This document shows, piece by piece, positions 1 through 8,786 of a stretch of DNA of 64,000 nucleotides. The notes under the pieces were generated by a model. That model did not search any database. It was not told the origin of the DNA and was given only the letters and a program-made list of their open reading frames with translations. The stretch covers positions 62,001 through 126,000 of the forward strand of contig NZ_JACJTU010000009.1 of the NCBI RefSeq assembly GCF_014698835.1. Direction: 5' to 3'. The stretch's first letter is position 1. The number at the start of each line of letters is the position of its first letter. A program made the position numbers and the translations under genes. This stretch comes from Nostoc paludosum FACHB-159. GTDB lineage: Bacteria; Cyanobacteriota; Cyanobacteriia; Cyanobacteriales; Nostocaceae.

Positions 1-923
1 GGGAAATTTGGCTTGTTCCCGTTTGTAATCCAATGGGCACAAATGAACGCGCCCAGCATTTTTCCCCTGGGCGTTACTGCGTTTACGAAGCTAAAGACTG
101 GAATCGCATATTTTGGGATTACGAGAAAGAAGCTGATGATTTAGTAGCTTTTACTAAATCTCAACTTCATGATGATCTAGAGGTCGTTCGACAAAATTAT
201 CTAACTATAATTAAGCAAGAATTCGCAAAAATTTTAGAAAAAATTAATTCTCCTAGTTCTGTGCCCTATACTGAGCTTTTTCGCTACAAATTACAAAGTA
301 TCAGTTTAGACGCAGATTATTTAATTGATTTGCATAGCTCTACCAATCAGGGTTTAGACTACGTTTATTACTTCCGAAATCGAGAAGAAAGTGCCAAATA
401 CTTCCTACTTAATTTGGGAATATTACTCGATAAATATGATGGCGATGCTTTTGATGAAGCGTTTATCAAACCTTGGTTAGCGCTAGAAGCTTGTTTTCAA
501 GAGTTTGGTAGAGAAATCAAGTTTGATGTGGAAGCTTGGACGTTAGAATTGGGAGCAGGAATGCAAATGAATCCTAATTCAGTTGCTAAAGGGGTACGGG
601 GTGTGAAAAACTATTTAGCAGAAAAAGGTGTATTGAAAATTCCCCATCTTTCATCTGAAACCAAAACCCATGAAATGAATTTTGTATCCAGTCACAACAG
701 GAAAAAATATTACGCGATCGCTGGTGGTATGGTTCAAGAAAGAATCGAATTAGGTAGCTACGTAAAAACGGGAGAAAAGCTATACCAAATTCTCAGTTTC
801 AATAAAGAAAATCAGCTACCTATTCTCATTGATGTCTATGCCGAACAAGATGGATTAGTTTATGATGTTGCAACTAATCAAGCTGTGAATGAAGGTGAAT
901 TTGTATTGGGAGTTATTAGTTAG
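1..923 (+). CDS. M14-family succinylglutamate desuccinylase/aspartoacylase-like protein (5' partial)
   Basis: The reading frame is open from the first complete codon at position 3 (E-I-W-L-V-P-V-C-N-P-M-G-T-N), so the gene begins before the window. The methionine at 33 is internal. The NPMGTNxR segment, the SPGRY and DWNRIFWDYE stretches and DLHSSTNQGLDY are typical of the zinc carboxypeptidase-like AstE/AspA superfamily. The histidine of DLHSS is a probable third zinc ligand; the HxxE pair would lie upstream. The C-terminal ~80 residues form a beta-rich domain, as in aspartoacylases. Family enzymes hydrolyse N-acyl amino acids or related amides; the substrate here cannot be told. Confidence is good for the family and low for the reaction. 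Confidence 0.8.
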   Translation, partial: EIWLVPVCNPMGTNERAQHFSPGRYCVYEAKDWNRIFWDYEKEADDLVAFTKSQLHDDLEVVRQNYLTIIKQEFAKILEKINSPSSVPYTELFRYKLQSISLDADYLIDLHSSTNQGLDYVYYFRNREESAKYFLLNLGILLDKYDGDAFDEAFIKPWLALEACFQEFGREIKFDVEAWTLELGAGMQMNPNSVAKGVRGVKNYLAEKGVLKIPHLSSETKTHEMNFVSSHNRKKYYAIAGGMVQERIELGSYVKTGEKLYQILSFNKENQLPILIDVYAEQDGLVYDVATNQAVNEGEFVLGVIS

Positions 924-951
924 GATAACGGTTATGAATTAAGACAATAAA

Positions 952-980
952 CCTCTTGCAAAAGTGTTTTTTGCAAGAGG
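952..980. terminator. Perfect 12-bp hairpin downstream of the M14 gene
   Basis: CCTCTTGCAAAA (952-963) pairs exactly with TTTTGCAAGAGG (969-980) around a 5-nt loop. There is no T-run after it on the + strand, so it may be a transcript-end stabiliser or a repeat rather than a textbook terminator. A purine-rich tract (981-1014) and a matching pyrimidine-rich tract (1022-1053) follow and could form a second stem. Confidence 0.45.
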
Positions 981-1092
981 TGGGAAAAGGTAAAAGGTTA
1001 AAGGGGAAAGGAAAATACCAAACCTTTCCCCCTTTCCCTTTCCCCTTTTCCCTACTTCTGCAAGAAGTCTAATAAACGCGATAAATGCCTTT

Positions 1093-1121
1093 GTAGAGAC
1101 GCCGATTTATCGCGTCTCTGT
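1093..1121. repeat. GTAGAGACG-type hairpin repeat, copy 1
   Basis: GAGACGC (1096-1102) and GCGTCTC (1112-1118) form the stem, with an inner CGAT/ATCG extension. The same hairpin family recurs at 3113, 11563, 41983, 44898 and, inside sufD, at 52043. Confidence 0.7.
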
Positions 1122-1137
1122 TATTTTGTATGCCTAA

Positions 1138-2022
1138 TCAAAAATATTTAGACAACAACCAGATAATTACTCCAGTTCCCAGTAAACAAATAATTCCTGC
1201 AAAGCCAGCTAGAGGTTTTTTGTTCTTACCTGTGAACCAGTCAGAGACTTTACCTGTGTAAGTAATGAGTTCTGCTGTATCTATGGTAGCGATCGCCCAT
1301 ACCCATCCAGCGTGCAATCCCCAAGCTAAACCCAAATTACCACCATCGGCAAACCGCGCCAACACCAGCACCATTCCCATCAGCCACAATCCAGGGAGTT
1401 GAGGTACAGTTTCGCGTTGTTCCCAAACCAGATGTAACACAGCAAAAATCAAGCTAGAAATTATTGCTGCTAACCAAATCGGGTAATCCTGCAATAATTC
1501 AGTCAACAAAAAACCGCGAAAAACTAACTCTTCTATGCCACCAACTAACAAGGCGATCGAGAAAATCGGTAACAAGATGGGTAGTAGTAACTTGATATTC
1601 GACTTTTCAAAAGAACACCAACCTAACCCAAATTGTCCACTAAATACAATAGCTAGGCTCAGCACTCCCAACCCAAAACCGAATGCTAAAGACTTTACAA
1701 TTGAGAGATTGACAACAAGACCGTAATCCAAAAAAGATCTATTCACCAACCAACTAACTCCCCAGATAACCAGGGGAGCTAATAGGTAAAGTGACACCAA
1801 CAACGGCATCTTTTGCTCTGGCTGGAAAAGCTTTGTAGGTTGCCAATTGAGCAAGAGTCCTGATATTGTTACCACTGGTAACCAACACCCTAACCAGCAA
1901 ATTAGGAATACCATCACTACAACTAGTGCAGGTGCATTTTCCATAAATGCCAGTAAGGCGTTGACCGAAAGCTCAAAAAAATTTGTCAACACAAACAAAA
2001 AAACACGATAGACTTCTTGCAC
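1138..2022 (-). CDS. CPBP-family intramembrane glutamic endopeptidase (CAAX protease/Abi family)
   Basis: This is a 294-residue polytopic membrane protein with about seven hydrophobic segments. The family signature is visible: EELVFRG at residues 164-170 (catalytic Glu pair plus Arg), a second-motif His at 197 (FAVLH) and a third-motif His at 237 (LHAGW). CPBP proteases cleave within or near the membrane; bacterial members serve in protein processing or bacteriocin self-immunity, and the substrate is unknown here. The start at 2022 gives a hydrophobic N-terminus. The gene is monocistronic and convergent with the M14 gene. A second, larger CPBP protein is at 57931. Confidence 0.85.
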   Translation of the reverse strand: MQEVYRVFLFVLTNFFELSVNALLAFMENAPALVVVMVFLICWLGCWLPVVTISGLLLNWQPTKLFQPEQKMPLLVSLYLLAPLVIWGVSWLVNRSFLDYGLVVNLSIVKSLAFGFGLGVLSLAIVFSGQFGLGWCSFEKSNIKLLLPILLPIFSIALLVGGIEELVFRGFLLTELLQDYPIWLAAIISSLIFAVLHLVWEQRETVPQLPGLWLMGMVLVLARFADGGNLGLAWGLHAGWVWAIATIDTAELITYTGKVSDWFTGKNKKPLAGFAGIICLLGTGVIIWLLSKYF

Positions 2023-2196
2023 TATAGATTTCCTGTTGATTAATCAAGACTCTACCAAACTTACTGACTCTGGCAAGTGGTCTAATCGTATTTTTTACCT
2101 CGACAAAATTCTCTCAACAGCGCTACCAGTTTGCTGTTGAGGTAAGGAAAAGTTGCCAAGTATCCACCTGCAACTTATCCCTACCACCAGCTTTAT

Positions 2197-2646
2197 TTAC
2201 TCTTCCTCGTCTAAATCTTCATCCGATTCGTCGTCAGAGTCTAAATCTGGTGAGGTTAGTTTTTTATCACTTTCACCAAGTTGAATCAGGTGAATATGCT
2301 TGTATCCCAACCTAATTTCAAACTCATCTCCAGGCTTTAAGCCCATTGCTTTGGTATATGTAGCACCAATGACAATTTGACCATTTTGATGGACACTAAC
2401 GCGATACGTCGGTTCGCGACCGCGACCATCTTTTGGTGCTTCAGGACTAAGAGGAATTCCCCTAGCTGATAGCAAAGCGTCATAAAAATCTGTGAGATTG
2501 ACGCGAACCTGATTATTCTTAGTAACAGTGTAATAGCCGCACTGCTTAGCTCTTTCTCGGCGTGGTAAAGTGGAAAGTTCTTTTACTTTAGCAAGTAACG
2601 CTTTTCCGGTTAATGGCGCGGTTGCAGTTTCACTCATTATGCTCAA
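2197..2646 (-). CDS. cyAbrB-type transcriptional regulator (AbrB family)
   Basis: The 149-residue protein has the cyanobacterial AbrB layout: a conserved N-terminal block (LTGKALLAKVKEL, RRERAKQCGYYTV), then a C-terminal swapped-hairpin AbrB DNA-binding domain (about residues 77-125, VSVHQNGQIVIGATYTKAMG). It ends in a very acidic tail of about 20 residues. cyAbrB proteins are global regulators of carbon/nitrogen balance, hydrogenase and Fe-SOD genes in cyanobacteria. I cannot decide between the cyAbrB1 (CalA) and cyAbrB2 paralogues from sequence alone. An alternative start is the Met four codons in (MSETATAPL). Transcription runs away from the long 2647-4129 intergenic region. Confidence 0.85.
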   Translation of the reverse strand: MSIMSETATAPLTGKALLAKVKELSTLPRRERAKQCGYYTVTKNNQVRVNLTDFYDALLSARGIPLSPEAPKDGRGREPTYRVSVHQNGQIVIGATYTKAMGLKPGDEFEIRLGYKHIHLIQLGESDKKLTSPDLDSDDESDEDLDEEE

Positions 2647-4129
2647 TTTTTCCTTACTCTCTCCAAACTGATAAACGATGTAGTTTCATGCCAGTATTCG
2701 ACTTTTTAGCATTTGCATAAAGCTACTTAGGACTCTAATGTGACGGGTGAATTCCTGCTGAACGGAGCCAAAAGCACTTCTATTATGGTTGTTTACAACC
2801 TATTAGAGGTCATAGTTACCAAAGAGATTAATTTTGGTGATTTTACGGTAGTTTTAACCATTATTCGCCATTAAAAAGGAAACTATTTTCTCTTTTGGCG
2901 CTACTGTAGGGGTGTAATTTTCAGCCACCTTTACAAACTGGCTAGGTTCTACTACAAATGTGTCGTAGACCCAAGAAATTGCAGGTTTTTCACTTTTAGT
3001 ACTTGCCTTTCTTCCCTTTGAGTTGTAGAGATTTCTCTACTCATACTCAAAAGCTGAGGACAGCATAGTATTTCAATAGAGTCCTATGGGTATACACCCT
3101 TTTGTCCTACAAGTAGAGACGCGAATTTTCTTGTCTCTACATTACGAATCAACAAAGCAGTAGTAGCCGCGCTGATGCGGCTATTGATTCTGGTTTTGTT
3201 ACTTCGTAATTTTATATTAAATACTAGCATGGACTAATAATAGCAAAATACTTGTTTAAATTTGAATTAAAATTGCTGGTAAATTTTTATTTAAATCACT
3301 GGACTTCAGGAAGAAAAAACCAGTGACCATTTTTCTAACCCTTGATTGCAAGCGCGAGCATTGTCCTATGGCTTTTATAAAAATTTATCTAATTGAGACG
3401 AGCAGTTTTGACCAATGAGTGAAATCCAAGATTTTTTGATTCAGAGGAAGCAAAAAGCAAAAACTCTCGCCTATCTAGGTTTCGCGGTGCAAGAACTTTT
3501 CTTTGAAACTCTTAAAAAATTTTTCTAGGTTTATTACCGTCAACTAAAAAGTGGTCAGAGGATTCTGCACGTCTGTCTATGGGAAGAATAAATCTCTTAA
3601 CATATGTTTAGCCCCCAATTTTCACCAGCATAATGTTGAGCGTGCGCTTTCACATCTATCTATAATCAAAAGATTCGGTCTTTGCCACTGCTTAACAGAT
3701 TTTGATAGCCAGTTGCTCTGATACAATTTGACATACATTTAATTGGATATTATCGCTAGGTAGGAGATCGACAACAGTCACTCTTGAGGCAAACCACTTT
3801 TGCTTGACACTTCTAAACAGATAAATTAAATCCAAAGCTGGGATGACAATTTTGGTGTTTTAGCTCAAAACTGGGCGCAAATCTGTTCTATAGCAATCCT
3901 ATTTGATTTATAAACTACTCATGTAGGCAGGGAATAGGGAGTAGGGAATAGAGAGTAGATTTGTTTACAATTCATTTAGTACTGCTGTATGGCAGTGCTA
4001 TAAGTAAAAATTTAATCGTTATCCTTAAACTAGAATCAGTTGCTCTTTTATCGTCAGCTTATTAACATCAGGCTTAGAATTCAGGGTAAAAAGAATATGG
4101 CTCACTTTTGGCGATACCTGCCTTGACTG
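2647..4129. other. Long intergenic region, no convincing gene
   Basis: Nearly 1.5 kb separates the divergent cyAbrB and sdhB genes. I see one GTAGAGACG-type hairpin (3113-3140), a purine-rich repeat near 3928-3957, and one 37-codon ORF (3415-3528, starts MSEIQDF) without a convincing ribosome binding site. The rest is AT-rich with no recognisable RNA gene. It may hold promoters for both flanking genes or an unannotated small RNA. Confidence 0.5.
3113..3140. repeat. GTAGAGACG-type hairpin repeat, copy 2
   Basis: GTAGAGAC (3113-3120) pairs perfectly with GTCTCTAC (3133-3140) around a 12-nt loop. Confidence 0.75.
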
Positions 4130-4177
4130 ATGATTTTTGAGGCTGGTGAAGCAATTTTAAAATTTTGGTTAGAAGCA

Positions 4178-5191
4178 ATGGAAGTTATTTTTAAGGTAAT
4201 TCGACAGCAGCAAAATTCCTCCCCTGTTGTGCAAACCTATATCGTGGAGGCTCAACCAGGTAATACAATCCTTGATTGCCTCAATTATATTAAGTGGGAG
4301 CAAGATGGAACTTTAGCATTTCGTAAAAATTGCCGCAATACTATTTGTGGTAGCTGTGCGATGCGAATTAATGGGCGTTCGGCTTTAGCTTGTAAGGAAA
4401 ATGTTGGCAGTGAACTTGCTAGATTACAACAAATACCATCATCCGAAAGTAAAGTAAACGCCATTCCTGAAATCACCATCGCCCCTCTCGGTAATATGCC
4501 GGTGATTAAGGATTTGGTTGTAGATATGAGCAGTTTCTGGAACAATCTAGAAGCAGTTGCTCCTTATGTGAGTACAGCAGCACGACAAGTACCAGAAAGA
4601 GAATTTTTGCAAACACCAGAAGAGCGATCGCGCCTCGATCAAACTGGTAACTGTATTATGTGCGGAGCTTGTTACTCTGAGTGCAATGCCCGCGAAGTGA
4701 ATCCAGATTTCGTTGGCCCTCATGCCCTTGCCAAAGCTTATCGCATGGTAGCAGACTCACGAGATAGCGACACCGAAAATCGCCTAGCAAGTTACAACGA
4801 AGGTACTAAAGGTGTGTGGGGTTGTACGCGTTGTTTGTACTGCGATAGTGTTTGTCCAATGGAAGTAGCACCGCTAGAACAAATCACCAAAATTAAACAA
4901 GAAATTCTCACTGAAAAACAAGCCAGTGATAGTCGCTCAATTCGCCACCGCAGAGTATTAATCGATTTAGTTAAACAAGGCGGTTGGATTGATGAACGTC
5001 AATTTGGCTTACAAGTAGTCGGTAATTATTTTCGTGATCTCAAAGGATTACTCAGCCTTGCACCCTTAGGATTGCGGATGTTATCTAGAGGTAAATTCCC
5101 CTTATCATTTGAAGCTTCTGAGGGGACAGAACAAGTGCGATCGCTCATTGAATCTGTGCAACAAGAAGAGGAAGTGGGGCATGGGGCATAG
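4178..5191 (+). CDS. sdhB: Succinate dehydrogenase/fumarate reductase iron-sulfur subunit
   Basis: This is the electron-transfer subunit of succinate:quinone oxidoreductase, linking FAD-bound succinate oxidation to the plastoquinone pool at the thylakoid or cytoplasmic membrane. Counted from an upstream ATG at 4130, the plant-type [2Fe-2S] cysteines are C68, C73, C76 and C88 (CRNTICGSCA). The [4Fe-4S]/[3Fe-4S] cysteines are in CIMCGACYSEC (175-185) and CTRCLYCDSVCP (232-243). I prefer the ATG at 4178 (MEVIFKVIRQQ), because the first 16 codons of the longer form look non-homologous; 4130 remains possible. The last residues (EVGHGA) and the stop come from a GGGGCAT intergenic repeat, so the tail has probably drifted. 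No sdhA is adjacent, as is usual in cyanobacteria. Confidence 0.9.
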   Translation: MEVIFKVIRQQQNSSPVVQTYIVEAQPGNTILDCLNYIKWEQDGTLAFRKNCRNTICGSCAMRINGRSALACKENVGSELARLQQIPSSESKVNAIPEITIAPLGNMPVIKDLVVDMSSFWNNLEAVAPYVSTAARQVPEREFLQTPEERSRLDQTGNCIMCGACYSECNAREVNPDFVGPHALAKAYRMVADSRDSDTENRLASYNEGTKGVWGCTRCLYCDSVCPMEVAPLEQITKIKQEILTEKQASDSRSIRHRRVLIDLVKQGGWIDERQFGLQVVGNYFRDLKGLLSLAPLGLRMLSRGKFPLSFEASEGTEQVRSLIESVQQEEEVGHGA

Positions 5192-5241
5192 GGCACTTGT
5201 ACTGAGCGCAGCCGTTGGCGCAGCCTCTCGTAGAGAAGTAT
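5192..5241. repeat. 50-bp dispersed repeat, copy A, nested in GGGGCAT repeats
   Basis: The segment from GGCACTTGTACTGAGCGCAG to GAGAAGTAT is repeated at 21637-21686 with essentially the same sequence. Both copies are flanked by GGGCAT heptamers, which suggests one mobile composite unit. Confidence 0.7.
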
Positions 5242-5356
5242 AGGGCATGGCGGATAGGGAGATGAGGAGAGAAGGGGAACAAGGGAGAAAGATTGTTTCT
5301 TTGTCTTTCTTGTCTCCCTTGTCCTCTTCCTATGCCCAATGCCCAATGCTCATTTT

Positions 5357-5884
5357 TTAACGCGGTTCCTGGGGTATATTCAAAGGTCGTCCGTAACGGT
5401 CATATACTAAAACATCCCACTGCCCATTGTTACTGGACTCAAAAGCAATGCGATTGCCATCAGCGCTAATTGTGGGGTTGCGGACTTCTGCTTGGAGATT
5501 AGAAGTCAAATTGCGTGATTGGCGTGTTTCTCGGTCGTAGAGAAAAATAGCCGATCGCCCTTGGCGACTAGCTGCAAACACAATAAAACGACCATCTTGG
5601 GAAACGCCGGGATGATTGGCGATCGCATCAAACGAATTTAAACCCGATAAATCAACCAAATCACGAGTTAGCGTATCAAACATATAAACGTCTTGGCTAC
5701 CCCGGCGATCGGTAACAAAAACAATATATCTCCCAGAGATCTGCGGATCTAATTCTGAAGCGAAACTATTAAGACCGCGCCCCCCTGGATCGAAGGGATA
5801 ACTCAAAATCCGAGGGTAGCCAAAACACCCAGTCAATAAACTTAAGGATATAAATACAGGTATAAAAAAGATACGTTTCATCAT
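5357..5884 (-). CDS. TolB-like beta-propeller lipoprotein, paralogue 1
   Basis: A lipoprotein signal (MMKRIFFIPVFISLSLLTGC) with an LLTGC lipobox is followed by about three WD40-like/TolB (PD40) repeats: SGRYIVFVTDRRGSQDVY, DGRFIVFAASRQGRSAIF and DGNRIAFESSNNGQWDV. Such proteins fold as partial beta-propellers and are envelope-exposed; TolB itself works in the Tol-Pal system, but this short form is a separate cyanobacterial family of unknown role. I start at 5884 rather than at the longer in-frame 5929 ATG, because the extra residues would be translated GGGGCAT repeat. The next gene upstream on the same strand (6227-6784) is a paralogue of similar length. Confidence 0.75.
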   Translation of the reverse strand: MMKRIFFIPVFISLSLLTGCFGYPRILSYPFDPGGRGLNSFASELDPQISGRYIVFVTDRRGSQDVYMFDTLTRDLVDLSGLNSFDAIANHPGVSQDGRFIVFAASRQGRSAIFLYDRETRQSRNLTSNLQAEVRNPTISADGNRIAFESSNNGQWDVLVYDRYGRPLNIPQEPR

Positions 5885-5886
5885 AA

Positions 5887-5934
5887 TTGGGCATGGGGCA
5901 TGGGGCATGGGGCATGGGGCATTGGGCATGGGGA
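5887..5934. repeat. GGGGCAT heptamer tandem repeat next to the start codon
   Basis: Heptamers of the GGGGCAT/GGGCATT type run up to within about 3 nt of the start of the 5884 gene, replacing any recognisable ribosome binding site. This is a short tandemly repeated repetitive (STRR) sequence of the kind described in heterocystous cyanobacteria. Confidence 0.8.
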
Positions 5935-6226
5935 TCGGGGGCGTTGCTGAATTTGAATATGAAATTCAAAAATCAACTCTTGTCAACTGTTACTCTGGAG
6001 CGACTGGAGCGCGACACCACTTGCTACCCTGCGGCTTCCGCGTTAGCGGTACAAGTCTCTTAACCCGCCCAACGCAGTGGCTTCTCTGCGTGAGCTAAAT
6101 TCATATTCTCAATCAGCAACGCCGGGATCGGGGAGTATGGGAAGACGGGGGAGATGAGGGGTACACAGGCGAATAATTAATAACCAATGGCAAATGACCA
6201 ATGCCCCATGCCCTATGCCCCATCCT

Positions 6227-6784
6227 CTACGGAGGTGTCACAGTTGCACCATTAGGAATATCTAACTCTACATTCGGCCCCCGGTCTAGGACTTCAATAT
6301 CCCACTGACCACGGCTGGCACTTTCAAAGACAACATAACGCCCGTCTGGGCTAATATTGGGCTTTCTGACCCAACCGCGATAGATTGGCGTGAGGATTTG
6401 CGACTGTTGGATGGCGCGATCGTAAAGCGCTACTACTGGTCTACCTTGGTCGCTAGTAATATAAGCGATGTAACGCCCGGTGTAGCTCAAGCTAGGACTT
6501 TCAGCAATGGTTTCCTGTCGGTTTATACCCGGTGTGGGAATAAATATTTGCCTTTCCAAATCGTACACCAGTAGCTGTTGATTGCCATTGCGATTAGATA
6601 CAAACGCTAAAAAGCGCCCATTTCCGCTCAAAGCAGGTTGCTCCTCGGTGTAGCGACTGTTGAGAGAAGTAGGCCCTATGGGAATATCGTTAGAACCACA
6701 AGATACAAGCAAACTAGTAAAACCAAAAACCAGGCTCCAATGAATTGGTCTTTGGAGCCACAATCTAGGCGTAAATTTTTTCAC
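6227..6784 (-). CDS. TolB-like beta-propeller lipoprotein, paralogue 2
   Basis: The 185-residue protein has a basic N-terminus, a hydrophobic segment and an LLVSC lipobox (Cys about residue 29), so it should be a membrane-anchored lipoprotein. PD40-type repeats follow: NGRFLAFVSNRNGNQQLL, TGRYIAYITSDQGRPVVAL and DGRYVVFESASRGQWDIEV. Alignment by eye with the 5357-5884 gene shows the same three-blade order and the same ending (GQWDxxVxDR). The pair is thus a tandem duplication separated by about 340 nt of repeat-rich DNA. The function is unknown. Confidence 0.75.
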   Translation of the reverse strand: MKKFTPRLWLQRPIHWSLVFGFTSLLVSCGSNDIPIGPTSLNSRYTEEQPALSGNGRFLAFVSNRNGNQQLLVYDLERQIFIPTPGINRQETIAESPSLSYTGRYIAYITSDQGRPVVALYDRAIQQSQILTPIYRGWVRKPNISPDGRYVVFESASRGQWDIEVLDRGPNVELDIPNGATVTPP

Positions 6785-6830
6785 CTCAAGTGTTTTCCAT
6801 TGCCCCTAAATCTACCTCACACCAGTTGTT

Positions 6831-7751
6831 TTAAACATCGTCATCAAAATCAGTTGAATTATCTGGCCCCTCATTAGGCTTTTCAATTGGGTTGTATGGT
6901 ACATATTCAGTTGGAATTGCGTCATCATCTTCGCGGGGTCTTCGAGGAGTCGAGTCAGTGGCTGGACGACGCCTTCTTGGTCTGGGAGCAACATCATCTT
7001 CGCGGCTTTCTGGTCGCTGTGGCCCATTATTAGTGCGGCGAGAGGGTTTTCTCGCTTCCCCACCAGAACTTTCCCAATCATCAACTTCTCTGGATGAAGA
7101 ACCCCAATTTTCATCTTCAAAGCTTTGAGAAGGACGACTTACTGGACGCCCAGAACTACGCCGCCGGGTTCTATCGCTTGAACTTGGCCTTTCATTATTG
7201 TTGCTGTTGCGACGTTCTGAACGACGGGGAGGTTGATCTTCGTAATAGTCATCACGAGTTGAAATTTCATCTCTGCTAGCACGAATTCGGGCACGCACGG
7301 GGCGTTCTTCCTCGTCCTCATAAGGCAGCGGCTCTAAATCTGCATCCATCTGAGCTTCATAGTTCTTGCGATTGCGCTTGTACTGATAATTTCCGCTTAC
7401 CTCTCGCTCATCATCGACAATGGGAGTGTTGCGCTTAGCTTGCTGGGTAGCTATACTTCTGAGTCGAATACTTTCAACCGCAAAAAATACAGTTGTGCCG
7501 ACTAAAAGTAATTGACCAAATTGTAGAATCGGGTCTAGTCGCCATCCTTGAAAGACGAGAATGAAGCCGCATAGCAAACCAACTGCCGCAAAAAAGATAT
7601 CTTGATCTCGTGACAGTTCCGGGCGTACAGTGCGGAGAAAATACAGTGCTGCCCCAGCCACAGCCAGGAAAATTCCTAGAATACTGGCTGAGTTAGCCCC
7701 AAAATTTACCTGAGCCAGAACACTGGCTGAGTTCAGCCCAAAATTTATCAT
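6831..7751 (-). CDS. ycf66: Ycf66 family protein
   Basis: The N-terminal ~110 residues match the Ycf66 family: about three hydrophobic helices (SASILGIFLAVAGAALYFL, IFFAAVGLLCGFILVFQGW, GQLLLVGTTVFFAVESI). The remaining ~190 residues are a low-complexity, Arg/Asp/Glu/Ser-rich tail, probably disordered. Ycf66 occurs in cyanobacteria and some plastids with no established role. It lies about 250 nt downstream of psbX on the same strand; I recall this neighbourhood in other cyanobacteria, which hints at a photosystem-related role. The N-terminus carries a small internal repeat (NFGLNSASVLAQ, NFGANSASILG). Confidence 0.85.
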   Translation of the reverse strand: MINFGLNSASVLAQVNFGANSASILGIFLAVAGAALYFLRTVRPELSRDQDIFFAAVGLLCGFILVFQGWRLDPILQFGQLLLVGTTVFFAVESIRLRSIATQQAKRNTPIVDDEREVSGNYQYKRNRKNYEAQMDADLEPLPYEDEEERPVRARIRASRDEISTRDDYYEDQPPRRSERRNSNNNERPSSSDRTRRRSSGRPVSRPSQSFEDENWGSSSREVDDWESSGGEARKPSRRTNNGPQRPESREDDVAPRPRRRRPATDSTPRRPREDDDAIPTEYVPYNPIEKPNEGPDNSTDFDDDV

Positions 7752-8000
7752 TGCTGTTTTCCCAATATCAAATCTATGTTAGCGAGTCACAATTAAAATC
7801 ACTACTCTAATTAGTCATCATATATTGAAGCTTCAAAGCCTCTGGTAAAGAAGCTCTGAAGCTGTTCACCGAAAAGTAAAAAACATATTTTTCTCAGCTA
7901 CAAATGTCCCAACGGCAAAAACTGGTGCTTTTGGTGCAATGATTGAAGTAAATAGCTGAGAAACAATCCCTTGTGAGAGTCTATTCGACAATCCGAAGGA

Positions 8001-8120
8001 TTATGAACGTTGAATTTTATCTTTTTGGCTAATGAAAATCAGAGCGCCTGTAATGGGGATCACAACAATTACAGCACCCCAAAAGAGACTCCAAAGAAAA
8101 TTTGCTAAAGCGGGCGTCAT
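8001..8120 (-). CDS. psbX: Photosystem II reaction centre protein X
   Basis: The 39-residue product starts [10 protein letters not shown] and ends [11 protein letters not shown]. One membrane helix (about residues 8-29) is followed by the conserved [10 protein letters not shown]-terminus of PsbX, a low-molecular-mass PSII subunit near cytochrome b559 and the QB site. A longer in-frame ORF exists up to 8306, but PsbX is normally about 39-41 residues and the upstream extension has no family features, so I choose the ATG at 8118-8120. ycf66 is the next gene downstream. Confidence 0.9.
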   Translation of the reverse strand: MTPALANFLWSLFWGAVIVVIPITGALIFISQKDKIQRS

Positions 8121-8380
8121 ACTTCTCAACCTTTTTTTACACACTTCATAACTAATTTTAATGGTGTAGTACTTTCTTGAGAAGCCTTTGGGCGGGAACT
8201 GCCAAACTTGATGGTTACACTTTCTCAAGCAGTGCTTAGTAAATTCAGTGCCCAGTTCCTCTCTATTGAAATAAAATTGTAATGAGAGTGCTTTACAAAG
8301 CTTCAAATTTGCTGGCGTTAGCGAAGCGCGGCTTGCCGTTCGCCCAAGTGTTTTTTATTCACAGATAGTTGCTGAAACCG

Positions 8381-8674
8381 ATGACTGGTGTTGACCTGAC
8401 TGCTTGGATTCTTGGCCCACTGTTAGGCCTGATGACATTTTTATTTATATTTCGCATTATTCTTACTTGGTATCCCCAAGTCAATCTGAATCGTTTGCCC
8501 TTTAATTTAATAGCTTGGCCTACTGAACCATTTTTAATCCCTTTACGAAAACTCGTGCCACCCATCGGCGGAGTGGACATTACCCCCATTATTTGGGTTG
8601 GTATTTTTAGCCTGGTGCGAGAAATTCTCTTAGGCCAGCAAGGATTATTAACTATGCTGGCTCATGTAAATTAG
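8381..8674 (+). CDS. YggT/Ycf19 family membrane protein
   Basis: This 97-residue protein has two hydrophobic segments (LLGLMTFLFIFRIILTWYP and the helix around VDITPIIWVGIFSLVREI). The RIILTWYPQ...PFNLIAWPTEPFLIPLRKLVPPIGGVDITP signature spans the YggT/Ycf19 domain. Family members act in thylakoid or plasma membranes and have been linked to nucleoid and envelope organisation and to photosystem/cytochrome biogenesis; the specific role here is unknown. I start at the ATG at 8381 instead of the TTG at 8369. GGGGCAT repeats begin about 7 nt after the stop. Confidence 0.85.
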   Translation: MTGVDLTAWILGPLLGLMTFLFIFRIILTWYPQVNLNRLPFNLIAWPTEPFLIPLRKLVPPIGGVDITPIIWVGIFSLVREILLGQQGLLTMLAHVN

Positions 8675-8680
8675 TTATGA

Positions 8681-8711
8681 GCATGGGGCATGGGGCATGG
8701 GGCATGGGGCA
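8681..8711. repeat. GGGGCAT heptamer tandem repeat
   Basis: About four GGGGCAT units stand directly after the YggT gene. A polypyrimidine stretch follows in the gap to accC. Confidence 0.75.
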
Positions 8712-8786
8712 AGGTGCAAAGAAAGATCCCCCCTTTTCCCTTTCCCCTTGGCGAAGCCATCTCCCCAGTCCCCAGTCACCAGTCCC

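Noticed and set aside
8121..8306. N-terminal extension of PsbX to 101 residues
   Set aside because: PsbX is about 40 residues and the extension shows no family similarity.
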